Positions 1-8,903 of a DNA stretch of 64,000 nucleotides are shown piece by piece. A model generated the notes under the pieces. The model worked only from the letters and a program-made list of their open reading frames with translations. It did not search any database and had not been told where the DNA came from. How positions within the stretch are numbered: position 1 is the stretch's first letter; each line of letters begins with the position of its first letter. The position numbers and the translations under genes were made by a program. Source of the stretch: Hoeflea sp. (GTDB lineage: Bacteria; Pseudomonadota; Alphaproteobacteria; Rhizobiales; Rhizobiaceae); contig NZ_NVXQ01000026.1 in the NCBI RefSeq assembly GCF_002733955.1, forward strand, positions 34,163-98,162, in the 5' to 3' direction.

Positions 1-99
1 CTCGCGCAGCAGGAGCAGCGTCCACTTGTCGCCCAGGATCTCGGCGGAGGACATTGCGGGGCACAGGCTGCCGGAGACGTTGCGGGGCTTTTCATCCAT
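1..99 (-). CDS. HxlR-family transcriptional regulator, N-terminal part
   Basis: Only the first 33 codons lie in the window; the gene runs off the left edge. The start of the HxlR-type winged-helix domain is visible: a Cys at residue 13 followed by a Pro, then the typical ILGDKWTLLLLRE stretch at 21-33. HxlR proteins are small DNA-binding regulators, often sensing electrophiles or redox stress through this N-terminal Cys. It diverges from the mddA-osmC pair across about 150 bp, so it may regulate that pair; this is inference from position. Confidence 0.8.
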   Translation of the reverse strand, partial: MDEKPRNVSGSLCPAMSSAEILGDKWTLLLLRE

Positions 100-248
100 T
101 GCCGAGCGTAGCGCCACTTGGTTCACCCTGACAACTACGGAATCCGAAGCGGTTTCATACGGATCGAGAAGTAGGAGCCGCCTTTTACGGCGCCTATCCT
201 GAAACAGGGCCCGGCTTATCGGGTGTTTTCATCGGAAAGGAGCCCGCC

Positions 249-986
249 ATGGGCCGCTCAGCCACATTTCTCTATGGGATGATCGTTTATGTCATCTTTC
301 TGATCACGTTTCTCTACGCGATCGGGTTCACCGGCAATATCGTCGTCCCGAAATCGATCGATTCCGGCACACCCGGCCCTGTCACCATGGCCGTTGTCAT
401 CAATCTGGCACTGCTTTCGGTTTTCGCGCTTCAGCACAGCATCATGGCACGTCCGGCCTTCAAGCGGATGTGGACACGGCTCATCCCCGAAGCGGCCGAG
501 CGCAGCACCTACATCCTGATGACCTCTGTCGCGCTTGTCCTGATCTTTGCGTTCTGGCAGCCGATTCCGCATTTGATATGGGACTTCTCAAACTCGATCA
601 CCGGCGTCCTGCTGAGCGCGTTGTTCTGGGGCGGCTGGCTCATCGTCCTGTCCTCGACCTTCATGATCGATCATCTTGATCTTTTCGGACTGAAGCAGGT
701 CTTTGCACATCTGAAAAAGCGTCAGGCGATGCATCCTATTTTCGTCAAGACCGGGTTTTACCGGCTGGTGCGCCATCCGATCATGACCGGATTCCTGATC
801 GCCTTCTGGGCCACGCCCAGCATGTCAGCGGGTCATTTGCTGTTTGCCTGCGTGACAACCGGCTACATCGTGATCGCCGTTCTGCATCTGGAAGAAAAGG
901 ACCTGATTGCCAGCATCGGCGATGACTATCGGACCTACCGCGACGAGGTTCCCGCCTTTGTCCCCGGCCTCGGACGGGGGCGGTAA
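249..986 (+). CDS. mddA: Methanethiol S-methyltransferase (MddA-like)
   Basis: 245-residue integral membrane protein of the NnrU/isoprenylcysteine methyltransferase-like group. It is expected to methylate methanethiol to dimethyl sulfide using S-adenosylmethionine. About five membrane segments are visible (roughly 9-27, 47-66, 88-106, 117-137, 180-212). The C-terminal half carries the SAM-binding signature of this fold, RHPIMTGF at 175-182, and the EEKDL...DDYRTY block at 215-230. The start is supported by AAGGAG eleven bases upstream. The stop is followed after one base by the osmC start, so both are probably co-transcribed. MddA is the closest family by overall pattern; a related NnrU-type methyltransferase of unknown substrate is the alternative. 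Confidence 0.8.
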   Translation: MGRSATFLYGMIVYVIFLITFLYAIGFTGNIVVPKSIDSGTPGPVTMAVVINLALLSVFALQHSIMARPAFKRMWTRLIPEAAERSTYILMTSVALVLIFAFWQPIPHLIWDFSNSITGVLLSALFWGGWLIVLSSTFMIDHLDLFGLKQVFAHLKKRQAMHPIFVKTGFYRLVRHPIMTGFLIAFWATPSMSAGHLLFACVTTGYIVIAVLHLEEKDLIASIGDDYRTYRDEVPAFVPGLGRGR

Positions 987-987
987 C

Positions 988-1593
988 ATGACACTCGATC
1001 CCAAACACCTCGCGCAGATCCAGAAATTCGCCACCACCCCACCACCAAGTGTGCGCGACCGGCAACTGCCGCTGCGCACCCGGTATCAGGATACGCCAGA
1101 CGCAGCCCGGGTGTTCGATCATGCCCGCACTTCGGACGAGCAGGTCCCCGCCCACCATCCGCTTCACGGCCATGTCGTCTGCGGCGAAGCCATCCCCGTG
1201 GACATTCCGGTTTCAGTGCACCAGGCCGTCGGCGGAGAAAGCGATTTTCCCTGCCCTGGCGAACTGCTGGCCGCGGCCCTTGCAAGTTGCCTGGATACGG
1301 CGATCCGCCTGGTCGCCAACATCAAGGGGATAGAACTGAAGCATCTCGAGGTTCACGCGAGCCTTGGCGCCGATGTGCGCGGCGCCTTGATGACCGGCGA
1401 CAGTGTTCCCGTCGGCTTTCAGAGCGGTCACATGAAAGTCGAAATTCAGGCGATGGATGACCTGCCGGAAGCCCATCTGAGCGCTCTTGTCGCCGCAGCT
1501 GAGCGAAGCTGCGTCATTTTGCAAACCCTTCGTGCACCGCCCGCAATCGCGGTTGAGCTCTGCAGCGACCTGTCGGCGGTCAAGGCCCGCTGA
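988..1593 (+). CDS. OsmC/Ohr family protein
   Basis: 201 residues starting at the ATG just after the mddA stop; a longer reading from 907 would run back into mddA and is not needed. The two conserved cysteines of the OsmC fold are present, Cys101 in ALASCLDTA and Cys175 in ERSCVILQ, with the usual CPGELLAAAL helix before the first. OsmC/Ohr proteins reduce organic hydroperoxides with their two thiols. Linked to mddA and an HxlR-type regulator, it suggests a thiol or redox stress unit. The N-terminal 55 residues are longer than in classic Ohr and have no recognised role. Confidence 0.82.
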   Translation: MTLDPKHLAQIQKFATTPPPSVRDRQLPLRTRYQDTPDAARVFDHARTSDEQVPAHHPLHGHVVCGEAIPVDIPVSVHQAVGGESDFPCPGELLAAALASCLDTAIRLVANIKGIELKHLEVHASLGADVRGALMTGDSVPVGFQSGHMKVEIQAMDDLPEAHLSALVAAAERSCVILQTLRAPPAIAVELCSDLSAVKAR

Positions 1594-1677
1594 GCGCAGA
1601 GACACCTGGCGGAGGGGAGCTGAGCTGCGCTCCGCTTGACCGGCCTTGACCACACTCCGAGGTACAGCTTCGCTCCC

Positions 1678-1724
1678 GGCTCGTTTCACCAAAGCAAACC
1701 TGAAGCATATGGATGAAACGAGCC
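1678..1724. repeat. Inverted repeat downstream of osmC
   Basis: Perfect 11-bp arms, GGCTCGTTTCA at 1678-1688 and its complement at 1714-1724, with a 25-nt loop. There is no T-run, so a Rho-independent terminator is not convincing. It lies between the osmC gene and the priA remnant. Confidence 0.5.
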
Positions 1725-1757
1725 CGAAGCGATTTTGCCTGACCCAACCGCTCACCA

Positions 1758-1910
1758 AAATTCTTCAGATCGATGTCGACCTGCACCCAACCGCGCCCTT
1801 TCGCGCCCTGGCTCAGCGTCTGCCGGTAGAACCCTCTGCATGTCGCACCCGCGCTCGCCATGCAGCTGCATCCGTTGGCTGCCGTGAATCGGCTGGCGAT
1901 CAGCGTTGCG
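1758..1910 (-). pseudogene. Remnant of a second priA 3' end
   Basis: Nucleotides 1758-1862 match the last part of the intact priA gene (2499-2615) in the same orientation. Exact shared blocks include 20 nt around GATCGATGTCGACCTGCACC, 12 nt of CCCTGGCTCAGC and 17 nt ending in CGCCATGCA. Relative to priA the remnant has a 6-nt deletion, a one-base insertion that shifts the frame, and no stop codon at the priA end; weaker similarity continues to about 1910. No functional protein can be made from it. It lies 740 bp from the real priA end, with a small membrane protein gene between the copies, which suggests a duplication or insertion event at the priA terminus. Confidence 0.75.
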
Positions 1911-1980
1911 CATGCCTGAACCCTCCCGGCAGGCCCCAACGGACACAAAATCAACCCAACCAATAAAGTCGTACCCGCGC

Positions 1981-2385
1981 CTAGCCCCGGGGCTCGCGGC
2001 CGAACCATTGCAGGAATATGGTGCAGCCAAACCAGCTGCCCGTCAGCAAAAGCAGACGGGTCATCCCGCCAGGTGAATCCAGGCCTCCGACCTGCCCTGA
2101 GAGGAAAAGCACCAGATAGACCGCACCGCCAAAAAGCAGGCTCGTCAAGAACGCGTATTTCAGCGTATCGGGCAATGACCGCCGGTATCTGCCGGTGACC
2201 GGGTAGCACCGGTCGGCAAACCAGGAGCCAAGCAGGAAGACACAGAACACCAGGAAGATCGCCGCCGCACGTGAAACACCCGCATAACCCGCAAAATAGG
2301 CGATCAAAGCCATTGCTGCGGCAAAGCCGGAGATCTGCATCAGCACGCGCGAGCCGGGAAACCCGCTTCGGACAGTCTGGTTCAT
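1981..2385 (-). CDS. Small membrane protein of unknown function
   Basis: 134 residues with four predicted membrane helices (about 15-33, 39-56, 77-96 and 107-126) joined by short loops. No family is recognised. The ATG at 2385 has AGGTGG six bases upstream; a GTG directly before it is the alternative start. The gene lies between the priA remnant and the intact priA terminus, all on the same strand, so it may have arrived with the event that duplicated the priA end. Confidence 0.6.
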   Translation of the reverse strand: MNQTVRSGFPGSRVLMQISGFAAAMALIAYFAGYAGVSRAAAIFLVFCVFLLGSWFADRCYPVTGRYRRSLPDTLKYAFLTSLLFGGAVYLVLFLSGQVGGLDSPGGMTRLLLLTGSWFGCTIFLQWFGREPRG

Positions 2386-2496
2386 CACGCACCACCTGAC
2401 TGGATTTTCACATCGTCACCGGTTGGGGAAGACTAGCATTTTCAACCCTGCATTTCAATTCCGGCTGTAGCGAAAGCCCGATGCGGGGCCGGAACC

Positions 2497-4701
2497 CTAC
2501 AAGAAACTCTGCGGATCGATGTCGACCTGCACCTGCACCGAGCCGCGCACTTTCGGGCCCTGGCTCAGCATCTGCCGGATGAATCCCTGCATGTCGCGCC
2601 CGCGCTCGCCATGCACCAAGAGCCGGAAGCGGTAGCGGCCGCGGATCAGGGCCAGCGGGGCTTCGGCCGGGCCGAGCACCATGATGCCGGGCATGGCGGG
2701 GGCTGCGGCGCGCAGGCCGCGCGCATGGGTTTCGGCTTCCGGCCTGGTTGCCGCCGAGATGATCACCGAGGCCAGCCGTCCGAACGGCGGCAGCGCGGCA
2801 CGGTTGCGCTCGTCGGTCTCGCGTTCGTAAAACGCATGCGGATCACCCGAGGCCAGCGCCTGCATCACCGGATGCTGCGGCTGGAATGTCTGGATCAACC
2901 CGTGGCTCTTGCGCCCCGTCCGCCCGGCCCGGCCGGTCACCTGCGACAAGAGCTGATAGGTCCGCTCCGCCGCGCGCGGATCACCGTTCGACAGGCCGAG
3001 ATCGGCATCGACCACGCCGACCAGCGTCATCAGCGGAAAATTGTGCCCCTTGGCCACCAGCTGCGTACCGATGACGATATCCGCCTCGCCCTTGGCAATC
3101 GCCTCGAGCTCGATCCGCAAACGCCGCGTACCACCGACCATATCAGACGACAGCACGATCACCCGCGCATCGGGGAAATGCTTGTCGGCTTCTTCCGCAA
3201 TCCGCTCGATCCCCGGCCCGCAGGCCGCCAGGTGATCCAGCGTGCCGCAGGAGGGGCAGGCATTCGGCGTCCGTTCGGTATGGCCGCAATGGTGGCATTG
3301 CAGCTGCTCGCGGAACCGGTGCTCGACCAGCCAGCTTGAACAGTCCGGGCATTCGAACCGGTGGCCGCAAACCCGGCACAGTGTCAAAGGCGCATAGCCC
3401 CGCCGGTTGAGAAACAACAGCGACTGCTCCTTGCGCGCAAGCGTTTCTTCCATGGCTTTCAGCAGCACCGGCGACAGGAACCCGCCGCGCGCCGGCGCAT
3501 GCCGCCGCAGATCCACCAGCTTGAGGTCCGGCAACCCGGCATCGGCATAGCGGCTTTCAAGCAGCAGATGCTGGTAGCGCCCCTGCGCCGCGTTCACCCG
3601 TGTCTCGATCGACGGCGTCGCCGAGGCCAGCACCACCGGAATATCGGCCAGCCGGGCGCGCACCACCGCCATGTCACGGGCATTGTAGAACACCCTGTCT
3701 TCCTGCTTGTAGGCCGGGTCGTGCTCCTCGTCGACGATGATCAGCCCGAGATCGGCGAACGGCAGAAACAGCGCCGAGCGCGCGCCGGCCACCACCTTGA
3801 CCTGCCCCTCCGCCGTCTGCCGCCAAACCTTTTCGCGCATCCGCGGCGCCAGTTCCGAGTGCCACTCCGCCGGCCTTGTGCCGAAGCGGGCGTGAAACCG
3901 GTCGAGAAACGCTGCCGTCAGCGAGATTTCCGGCAGCAGGATCAGCACCTGCCGTCCGGCCCGCACGGCCTCCGCAATCGCCTCGAAATAGACTTCTGTC
4001 TTGCCCGATCCGGTGACCCCGTCAAGCAGCGTCGCGCTGAACCCGCCCTTGGCCACCGTGTCGCGAAGCGCGTCCGCTGCTTCCGTCTGCTCGGCCTCCA
4101 GTGCCGGAGGGCTGAAATCGGGATCGGGTGCAGCCACCACCGGCGGCGGCGGCAGTTTCACCGGCTCGAACACGCCCTGTTTGGCCAATCCATCAATCAC
4201 GCTCGGCGTCACGCCCGCCGCATGCGCCAGCCCGCTCTTGGACCAGGCGAGCCCGTTACCGGCATGCTCGAGCACCCGCTCGCGCGCCGCCGTCAGCCGT
4301 TCCGGCCGGTTGCTTGTCAGCCGCAGCGCGTCGATCATCGGCTCGGGATCAAACGCCGCCGGCGCGCGCAGCGCCATCCGCGCCACCAGCCCGGGCGGCG
4401 ACAGCGTATAGGCCGACACCCAGTCGATGAAACGCCGCATCGGCTCGACAATTGGCGGGCAGTCGAACACCTGGGTGATTTCGCGCAGCTTGTCCGGGTT
4501 GATCACGTCGGCCTCGCCGTCCCAGACAATCCCCGCCACCAGCCGCGGGCCGAGCGGCACCTGCACGATCTGCCCCGGCCCGGCCTCCACGCCTTCGGGC
4601 AGCGCATAGGAATAGGCGCGCTCGGCCGGCATCGGAATGAGCACGGGGACCACCTTGCGGGGAAACAGCCCGCCTTCAATTTGTCGCGAATCTTTGGCCA
4701 T
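2497..4701 (-). CDS. priA: Primosomal protein N' (replication restart helicase PriA)
   Basis: 734 residues, normal length. PriA recognises stalled or repaired forks and reloads the replicative helicase; it is a superfamily 2 DNA helicase. Visible: Walker A GVTGSGKTE at 228-236, DEEH box at 324-327, SAT motif near 360, and the zinc-binding domain with eight cysteines at 442, 445, 451, 454, 469, 472, 482 and 485. The N-terminal 3'-DNA-binding domain occupies about 17-110. It diverges from the transaldolase gene over a 94-bp gap. Its last 35 or so codons are duplicated as a pseudogene at 1758-1910. Confidence 0.97.
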   Translation of the reverse strand: MAKDSRQIEGGLFPRKVVPVLIPMPAERAYSYALPEGVEAGPGQIVQVPLGPRLVAGIVWDGEADVINPDKLREITQVFDCPPIVEPMRRFIDWVSAYTLSPPGLVARMALRAPAAFDPEPMIDALRLTSNRPERLTAARERVLEHAGNGLAWSKSGLAHAAGVTPSVIDGLAKQGVFEPVKLPPPPVVAAPDPDFSPPALEAEQTEAADALRDTVAKGGFSATLLDGVTGSGKTEVYFEAIAEAVRAGRQVLILLPEISLTAAFLDRFHARFGTRPAEWHSELAPRMREKVWRQTAEGQVKVVAGARSALFLPFADLGLIIVDEEHDPAYKQEDRVFYNARDMAVVRARLADIPVVLASATPSIETRVNAAQGRYQHLLLESRYADAGLPDLKLVDLRRHAPARGGFLSPVLLKAMEETLARKEQSLLFLNRRGYAPLTLCRVCGHRFECPDCSSWLVEHRFREQLQCHHCGHTERTPNACPSCGTLDHLAACGPGIERIAEEADKHFPDARVIVLSSDMVGGTRRLRIELEAIAKGEADIVIGTQLVAKGHNFPLMTLVGVVDADLGLSNGDPRAAERTYQLLSQVTGRAGRTGRKSHGLIQTFQPQHPVMQALASGDPHAFYERETDERNRAALPPFGRLASVIISAATRPEAETHARGLRAAAPAMPGIMVLGPAEAPLALIRGRYRFRLLVHGERGRDMQGFIRQMLSQGPKVRGSVQVQVDIDPQSFL

Positions 4702-4757
4702 GTGGCGTGACCTTGCCCCCGCTTTGGGCTAAAGGAAACCCGGAATTACAGATTGGT

Positions 4758-4777
4758 GCCGGACCACTCCGGCTTTT
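4758..4777 (+). terminator. Terminator-like hairpin just upstream of the transaldolase gene
   Basis: GCCGGA-CCAC-TCCGGC (4758-4773) forms a 6-bp GC-rich stem followed directly by TTTT. It lies 18 nt before the start codon at 4796 on the coding strand, so it could act as an attenuator or block the leader; it may also be chance. Confidence 0.35.
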
Positions 4778-4795
4778 GCAGCTTGGGAGTTTGAA

Positions 4796-5449
4796 ATGAA
4801 ATTCTTTGTCGACACAGCGGACGTCAACGAGATCCGGGAACTCAATGATCTGGGTCTGATCGACGGCGTCACCACCAACCCGTCGCTGATCATGAAGTCC
4901 GGCCGTGACATCCGCGAAGTCACCAAGGAAATCTGCGGTATCGTCGACGGCCCGGTCTCCGCCGAAGTCGCCGCCACCGAATATGATGCGATGATGAAGG
5001 AAGCGGCCGTGCTGGCCAAGATCGCCGACAACATCTGCATCAAGCTGCCGCTGACGCTGGACGGCCTCAAGGCCTGCCGGGCGCTGACCTCCGACGGTCA
5101 CCAGACCAATGTCACGCTGTGCTTTTCGGCCAACCAGGCCCTGCTCGCCGCCAAGGCCGGCGCGACCTTTATCTCGCCCTTCATCGGCCGCCTCGACGAC
5201 ATGGGCATCGACGGCATGGACCTGATCCGCGAAATCCGCCAGATCTACGACAATTACGGCTTCGAGACCGAGATCCTCGCCGCCTCGATCCGCACCGTCA
5301 ATCACGTCAAGGAAGCCGCCCTGATCGGCGCCGATGTCGCCACCATCCCGGCCTCCACCATCAAGTCGCTGGTCAAGCACCCGCTCACCGACAAGGGCCT
5401 CGATGCCTTTCTCGCCGACTGGAAGAAGACCGGCCAGACCATCGCCTGA
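4796..5449 (+). CDS. fsa: Transaldolase / fructose-6-phosphate aldolase family
   Basis: 217 residues, the short decameric subfamily of transaldolases. Members either transfer dihydroxyacetone units in the pentose phosphate pathway or cleave fructose 6-phosphate; sequence alone does not decide. The N-terminus [10 protein letters not shown] and the DGVTTNPSL signature (23-31) are typical, and the Schiff-base lysine is Lys83 in CIKLPLT. Start supported by GGGAG nine bases upstream. It is transcribed away from priA and ends in a strong terminator at 5479-5505. This gene next to priA is a common rhizobial arrangement. Confidence 0.93.
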   Translation: MKFFVDTADVNEIRELNDLGLIDGVTTNPSLIMKSGRDIREVTKEICGIVDGPVSAEVAATEYDAMMKEAAVLAKIADNICIKLPLTLDGLKACRALTSDGHQTNVTLCFSANQALLAAKAGATFISPFIGRLDDMGIDGMDLIREIRQIYDNYGFETEILAASIRTVNHVKEAALIGADVATIPASTIKSLVKHPLTDKGLDAFLADWKKTGQTIA

Positions 5450-5478
5450 CAAGGCCAACCCGATCCCGCGAAATTTTG

Positions 5479-5505
5479 ACGGCCCGGTCACCCCGGGCCG
5501 TTTTT
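5479..5505 (+). terminator. Rho-independent terminator after the transaldolase gene
   Basis: ACGGCCCGG (5479-5487) pairs perfectly with CCGGGCCGT (5493-5501), with a 5-nt loop and a following run of T. Confidence 0.88.
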
Positions 5506-5584
5506 GCGCGCACTGGCGCGACAGCCGGGCGCTTTGACCGGCTTGCCCAATTCGAAGAAAAAAGAGGAACGGTCTGGCCGCGGT

Positions 5585-6493
5585 TCAGAGTGCCTGCGTC
5601 CAGCCTTCCGGCGCAGGCTCGAAAGCCCGGTCCGGGTCTTTGGCGAGACCGTGCACGGTGTGATATTCGAGCGCCCGCACCGCTTCGGCCGGATCGCCAT
5701 CCAGCGCATCGGGCATGATCGGCTCGCCGACGGTAAAGCGGAACGTGTGGTGCTTCTTGTTGAGCAGCTCGTGGAACACGGTCATGTCCCTGAGCTCGGT
5801 CGAATGCTTCGACAACCAGTAAAACAGCCCGGAATTGCGCGCCGAGATGTTGACCGGGATCACCGGCAGCTCATGCCGCTTGGCCAGCGTCACCGCCGAC
5901 ACTTTCCACGGCCGTTCGGTCAGCTTGCCTTCGTTCCAGAACGCAATCCGCCCCGATGGAAACAGCACCGTGGCCTTGCCTTCCTGCACCGCGCGGTTGG
6001 TCAGTTGCAAGGTCTCGCGGGTCTTGTCGCGGCTCTTGAATTCATCGCGCCATTCCACCGGAATGATGACTTCGTTGAAGCGTGGGTTGACCCGCACCGC
6101 GTCGCGGTTGGCAAACACCATCATGTCGGAGCGGCGGCGATTGAGAAAATCGAACATCGCCACCCCGTCGGCAATCCCGGTCGGGTGATTGGCGACAAGC
6201 AGGAAGCCGCCTTTTTCGGGAATGCGTTCTTCACGCCGGGTCTGGATGTCGAGCTTCAGCAGATCGCTCAAATGCTGGAACGCGTCGCGCCCCGACATCT
6301 GCGCCATCGCGTCGGCCATCCGCACCGCGGCGCCATATTTCAGGGTTGCATAGAGAAATGGCCGCATCACCGGCCAGGCCGGATGCTCGACCAGCCGGCC
6401 ACCGCGCTCGGCAATCAGCCGGTCGATGATATGCCCGGGCCGGCCGTGCGCCAACACCTGCAGTCGGTCTGAAATCTCAGCCACATATGCCAA
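5585..6493 (-). CDS. 1-acyl-glycerol-3-phosphate acyltransferase-like (PlsC domain) protein
   Basis: About 302 residues if started at the TTG at 6493, which has GGAAGG nine bases upstream. The acyltransferase signature is present as NHPTGIADG about 103 residues in (the usual NHxxxxD with a Thr/Gly spacer), followed by VNPRFNEVIIPVEW and the FPSGRI block that binds the glycerol phosphate. No long membrane segment is seen. Such proteins acylate lysophospholipids or related hydroxy compounds at the inner membrane. A reading from an ATG at 6628 would add 45 residues that lack conservation and would fill the intergenic space to xerC; I prefer the shorter form, with low certainty. Confidence 0.75.
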   Translation of the reverse strand: MAYVAEISDRLQVLAHGRPGHIIDRLIAERGGRLVEHPAWPVMRPFLYATLKYGAAVRMADAMAQMSGRDAFQHLSDLLKLDIQTRREERIPEKGGFLLVANHPTGIADGVAMFDFLNRRRSDMMVFANRDAVRVNPRFNEVIIPVEWRDEFKSRDKTRETLQLTNRAVQEGKATVLFPSGRIAFWNEGKLTERPWKVSAVTLAKRHELPVIPVNISARNSGLFYWLSKHSTELRDMTVFHELLNKKHHTFRFTVGEPIMPDALDGDPAEAVRALEYHTVHGLAKDPDRAFEPAPEGWTQAL

Positions 6494-6704
6494 TGGATCC
6501 GACCTTCCGTGAGTCTGCGCTGAAAAACCTATGCCAACAGATTGTGATGCCCTTGTGACATCGTTCAACCGCTTTCGTTTACCCCCCGCTAAGCCCACTA
6601 TGCAATAGTCGCCTCCAAGATTGGCCACGAGTGTGGCCGCGCGGTCTCACTGGCTGGGCAAACCCGCATCCGGTTTTGCCCCGGGATGGAACAACGGACC
6701 CCTG

Positions 6705-7640
6705 ATGCAGCAACCCCTCATCACCGCAGCCCCCGATGTCATTGCCGAGCGGCAGCGCTGGCTCGATCACCTGACGGATGAACGGCGGCTGTCGCCCAAG
6801 ACTGCCGACGCCTATGAGCGGGATCTGCGCCAGTTCCTGAGCTTTCTTACCACCCACCTGGGCGGCCCGCCGCGGATCGCCGACCTGGCTGATCTGCGCC
6901 CGCTCGATCTGCGCGCCTTCATGGCCGAGCGCCGCCGCGATGGCGCGGGCGCCAGAACCCTGGGCCGCGGCCTCGCCGGTATCCGCTCGTTTCTGCGCCA
7001 TCTCGAGCGCAAGGGTCTCGCCAATGCCGCCGGCGCCTCGGCCACGAGAGCACCGCGCCAGCCCAAGTCCCTTCCCAAACCCCTGAGCGCCCGCGATGCC
7101 AGGCGGGTGGTCGACGCCGACCTGCAGCTTTCCGACGAGCCCTGGATCGCCGCCCGCTCCGCCGCCGTTCTAACCCTTCTTTATGGCTGCGGCTTGCGCA
7201 TTTCCGAGGCGCTGGGCTTAACCGTCAATGATCTGCCGCGCGACGGCGAAACCCTGCGCATCACCGGCAAGGGCGGCAAGACCCGGATCGTCCCTCTGCT
7301 GCCGATTGCCCGGGAAGCGATCGCCGACTACCGCAGGATTTGCCCCTATTCGCCCGACCCCGACGCGCCGATGTTCCGCGGCGCGCGCGGCGGCCCCTTG
7401 CAGCCGGCCATCGTGCAGAAGGAAATGCGCCGTCTGCGTGGAGCGCTCGACCTGCCCGAAACCGCCACCCCGCATGCGTTGCGGCACTCCTTCGCCACTC
7501 ATCTTCTGGCCGGCGGCGGTGACCTCCGCACGATCCAGGAACTGCTTGGCCATGCCAGCCTCTCGACCACACAGGTCTACACCGGGGTCGATGCCAGCCG
7601 CCTGATCGACATTTACGACCGCGCCCACCCCCGGGCCTGA
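6705..7640 (+). CDS. xerC: Tyrosine recombinase XerC
   Basis: 311 residues, the usual length. XerC with XerD resolves chromosome dimers at dif. The catalytic set is complete: Arg165 (GLRISE), Lys189 (GKGGKTR), His257 and Arg260 (HALRHSFATH), His283 (LGHASL) and nucleophile Tyr292. The SAM-like N-terminal DNA-binding domain covers about 12-105. The ATG at 6705 fits the family N-terminus; upstream ATG codons in frame would add 28 residues of poor quality. It diverges from the acyltransferase gene. Chromosomal context of housekeeping genes argues for XerC rather than a phage integrase. Confidence 0.9.
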   Translation: MQQPLITAAPDVIAERQRWLDHLTDERRLSPKTADAYERDLRQFLSFLTTHLGGPPRIADLADLRPLDLRAFMAERRRDGAGARTLGRGLAGIRSFLRHLERKGLANAAGASATRAPRQPKSLPKPLSARDARRVVDADLQLSDEPWIAARSAAVLTLLYGCGLRISEALGLTVNDLPRDGETLRITGKGGKTRIVPLLPIAREAIADYRRICPYSPDPDAPMFRGARGGPLQPAIVQKEMRRLRGALDLPETATPHALRHSFATHLLAGGGDLRTIQELLGHASLSTTQVYTGVDASRLIDIYDRAHPRA

Positions 7641-7761
7641 GTTGGGCCTGATTCTCGGCCTGATCGGACAAAAAACGTAATCGCGCCTTGTATTGAGCGG
7701 CAATTCTCCCCAAAGCTGCCTTGATAAGATTACGCAACCATTAGCAAGCATTGATAGAGCC

Positions 7762-8775
7762 ATGTCCGCATCAGTTGTTTTCACCTTCGTCCTACGCTTT
7801 GCACTCATTTCCGTCGTCATCTACTTCCTGATCGCCTTCGGCCTGATCCTCTCCCAGAGCCCGTCGAAAACCATAGCCGGTGACACGATCGATTTTTCCA
7901 GCCAGACAGAGGCCGCGAGCCAGGATCCGGCGCCACTGCAAACCTATCAGGCGCGCGATGGCGCTTCGCTCGGCTACCGCCATTATGGCAGCAACACCAC
8001 TGATGCTCCGCTTCTGATTTTCATTCACGGATCCGGCTGGCACGGGGCCGCCTATGACGGGCTTGCGCGCTCTATCGCCGAACAGGCCGGCATCGAAGTC
8101 GCGCTGCCGGATCTGCGCGGCCATGGCCCGTCGCCTGAAACCCGTGGCGACATCGCCTATATCGATCAGTTCGAAGATGACATCGCCGATCTCGCGGACA
8201 CCCTGCGCAAGCCCGGCCAGCAATTGCTGATCGGCGGCCATTCCAGCGGCGGCGGACTGGCGATCCGCTATGCCGGCGGGAAATACGGCGAAACACTCGA
8301 CGGTGCAGTGCTGCTGGCGCCCTATCTCAAATATGATGCCCCGACCGTAAGACCCAATTCCGGTGGCTGGGCCCGGCCACTCACGCGCCGCATCATCGGC
8401 CTGTCCATGCTCAACGCCGTCGGGATCACCGGCCTGAACGGGCTGACCGCGATCCAGTTCAACTTCCCTGACGAGGTGCTCAACGGATCGCAGGGCAACA
8501 CAGCGACTGCAAGCTACAGCTACCGTCTCAACACGGGCTACGCGCCACACAACGACTATCTCGCCGATATCGCCGGCCTGCCACCGTTTCTCCTGGTTGC
8601 CGGTTCCGATGATGAATCCTTCATCGCCGATGCTTACGAACCGACCATGAAACCCGCCAATCCGGACGGCAGGTATGAATTGCTCGACGGTCAGTCCCAT
8701 CTCGGGGTCATTTCGGACGACCGAACCATTGGCCTGATTGCCGGCTATATCGATGGACTACGAGGCGAGCAATAA
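7762..8775 (+). CDS. Membrane-anchored alpha/beta hydrolase
   Basis: 337 residues. A signal anchor at about 5-30 is followed by an alpha/beta hydrolase domain from about 60. The oxyanion region is FIHGSGWHG (87-95), the nucleophile elbow GHSSG places Ser161 as the catalytic serine, and the acid and histidine are probably in AGSDDESF and GQSHLGV near the C-terminus. Its substrate is unknown; the anchor suggests action at the membrane or in the periplasm. ATG 7762 is chosen because the anchor begins there; an in-frame start 69 bp upstream adds a polar stretch. Confidence 0.8.
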   Translation: MSASVVFTFVLRFALISVVIYFLIAFGLILSQSPSKTIAGDTIDFSSQTEAASQDPAPLQTYQARDGASLGYRHYGSNTTDAPLLIFIHGSGWHGAAYDGLARSIAEQAGIEVALPDLRGHGPSPETRGDIAYIDQFEDDIADLADTLRKPGQQLLIGGHSSGGGLAIRYAGGKYGETLDGAVLLAPYLKYDAPTVRPNSGGWARPLTRRIIGLSMLNAVGITGLNGLTAIQFNFPDEVLNGSQGNTATASYSYRLNTGYAPHNDYLADIAGLPPFLLVAGSDDESFIADAYEPTMKPANPDGRYELLDGQSHLGVISDDRTIGLIAGYIDGLRGEQ

Positions 8776-8903
8776 CGCAAACGCGTCGTCGCGCGGGCGG
8801 TTAACGCCCTGTTCACCACCGCCTCAACTTGGCTGCCGGTTAACCGGATTGTCAGCCTCGACGCGCTAACATGACAGGTCAGATCCAGAAGGAACGGCCT
8901 GCC

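Noticed and set aside
6705..7640. Tyrosine recombinase as integrase of a genomic island.
   Set aside because: Length, residues and housekeeping context fit XerC; no attachment-site repeats or cargo genes lie beside it.
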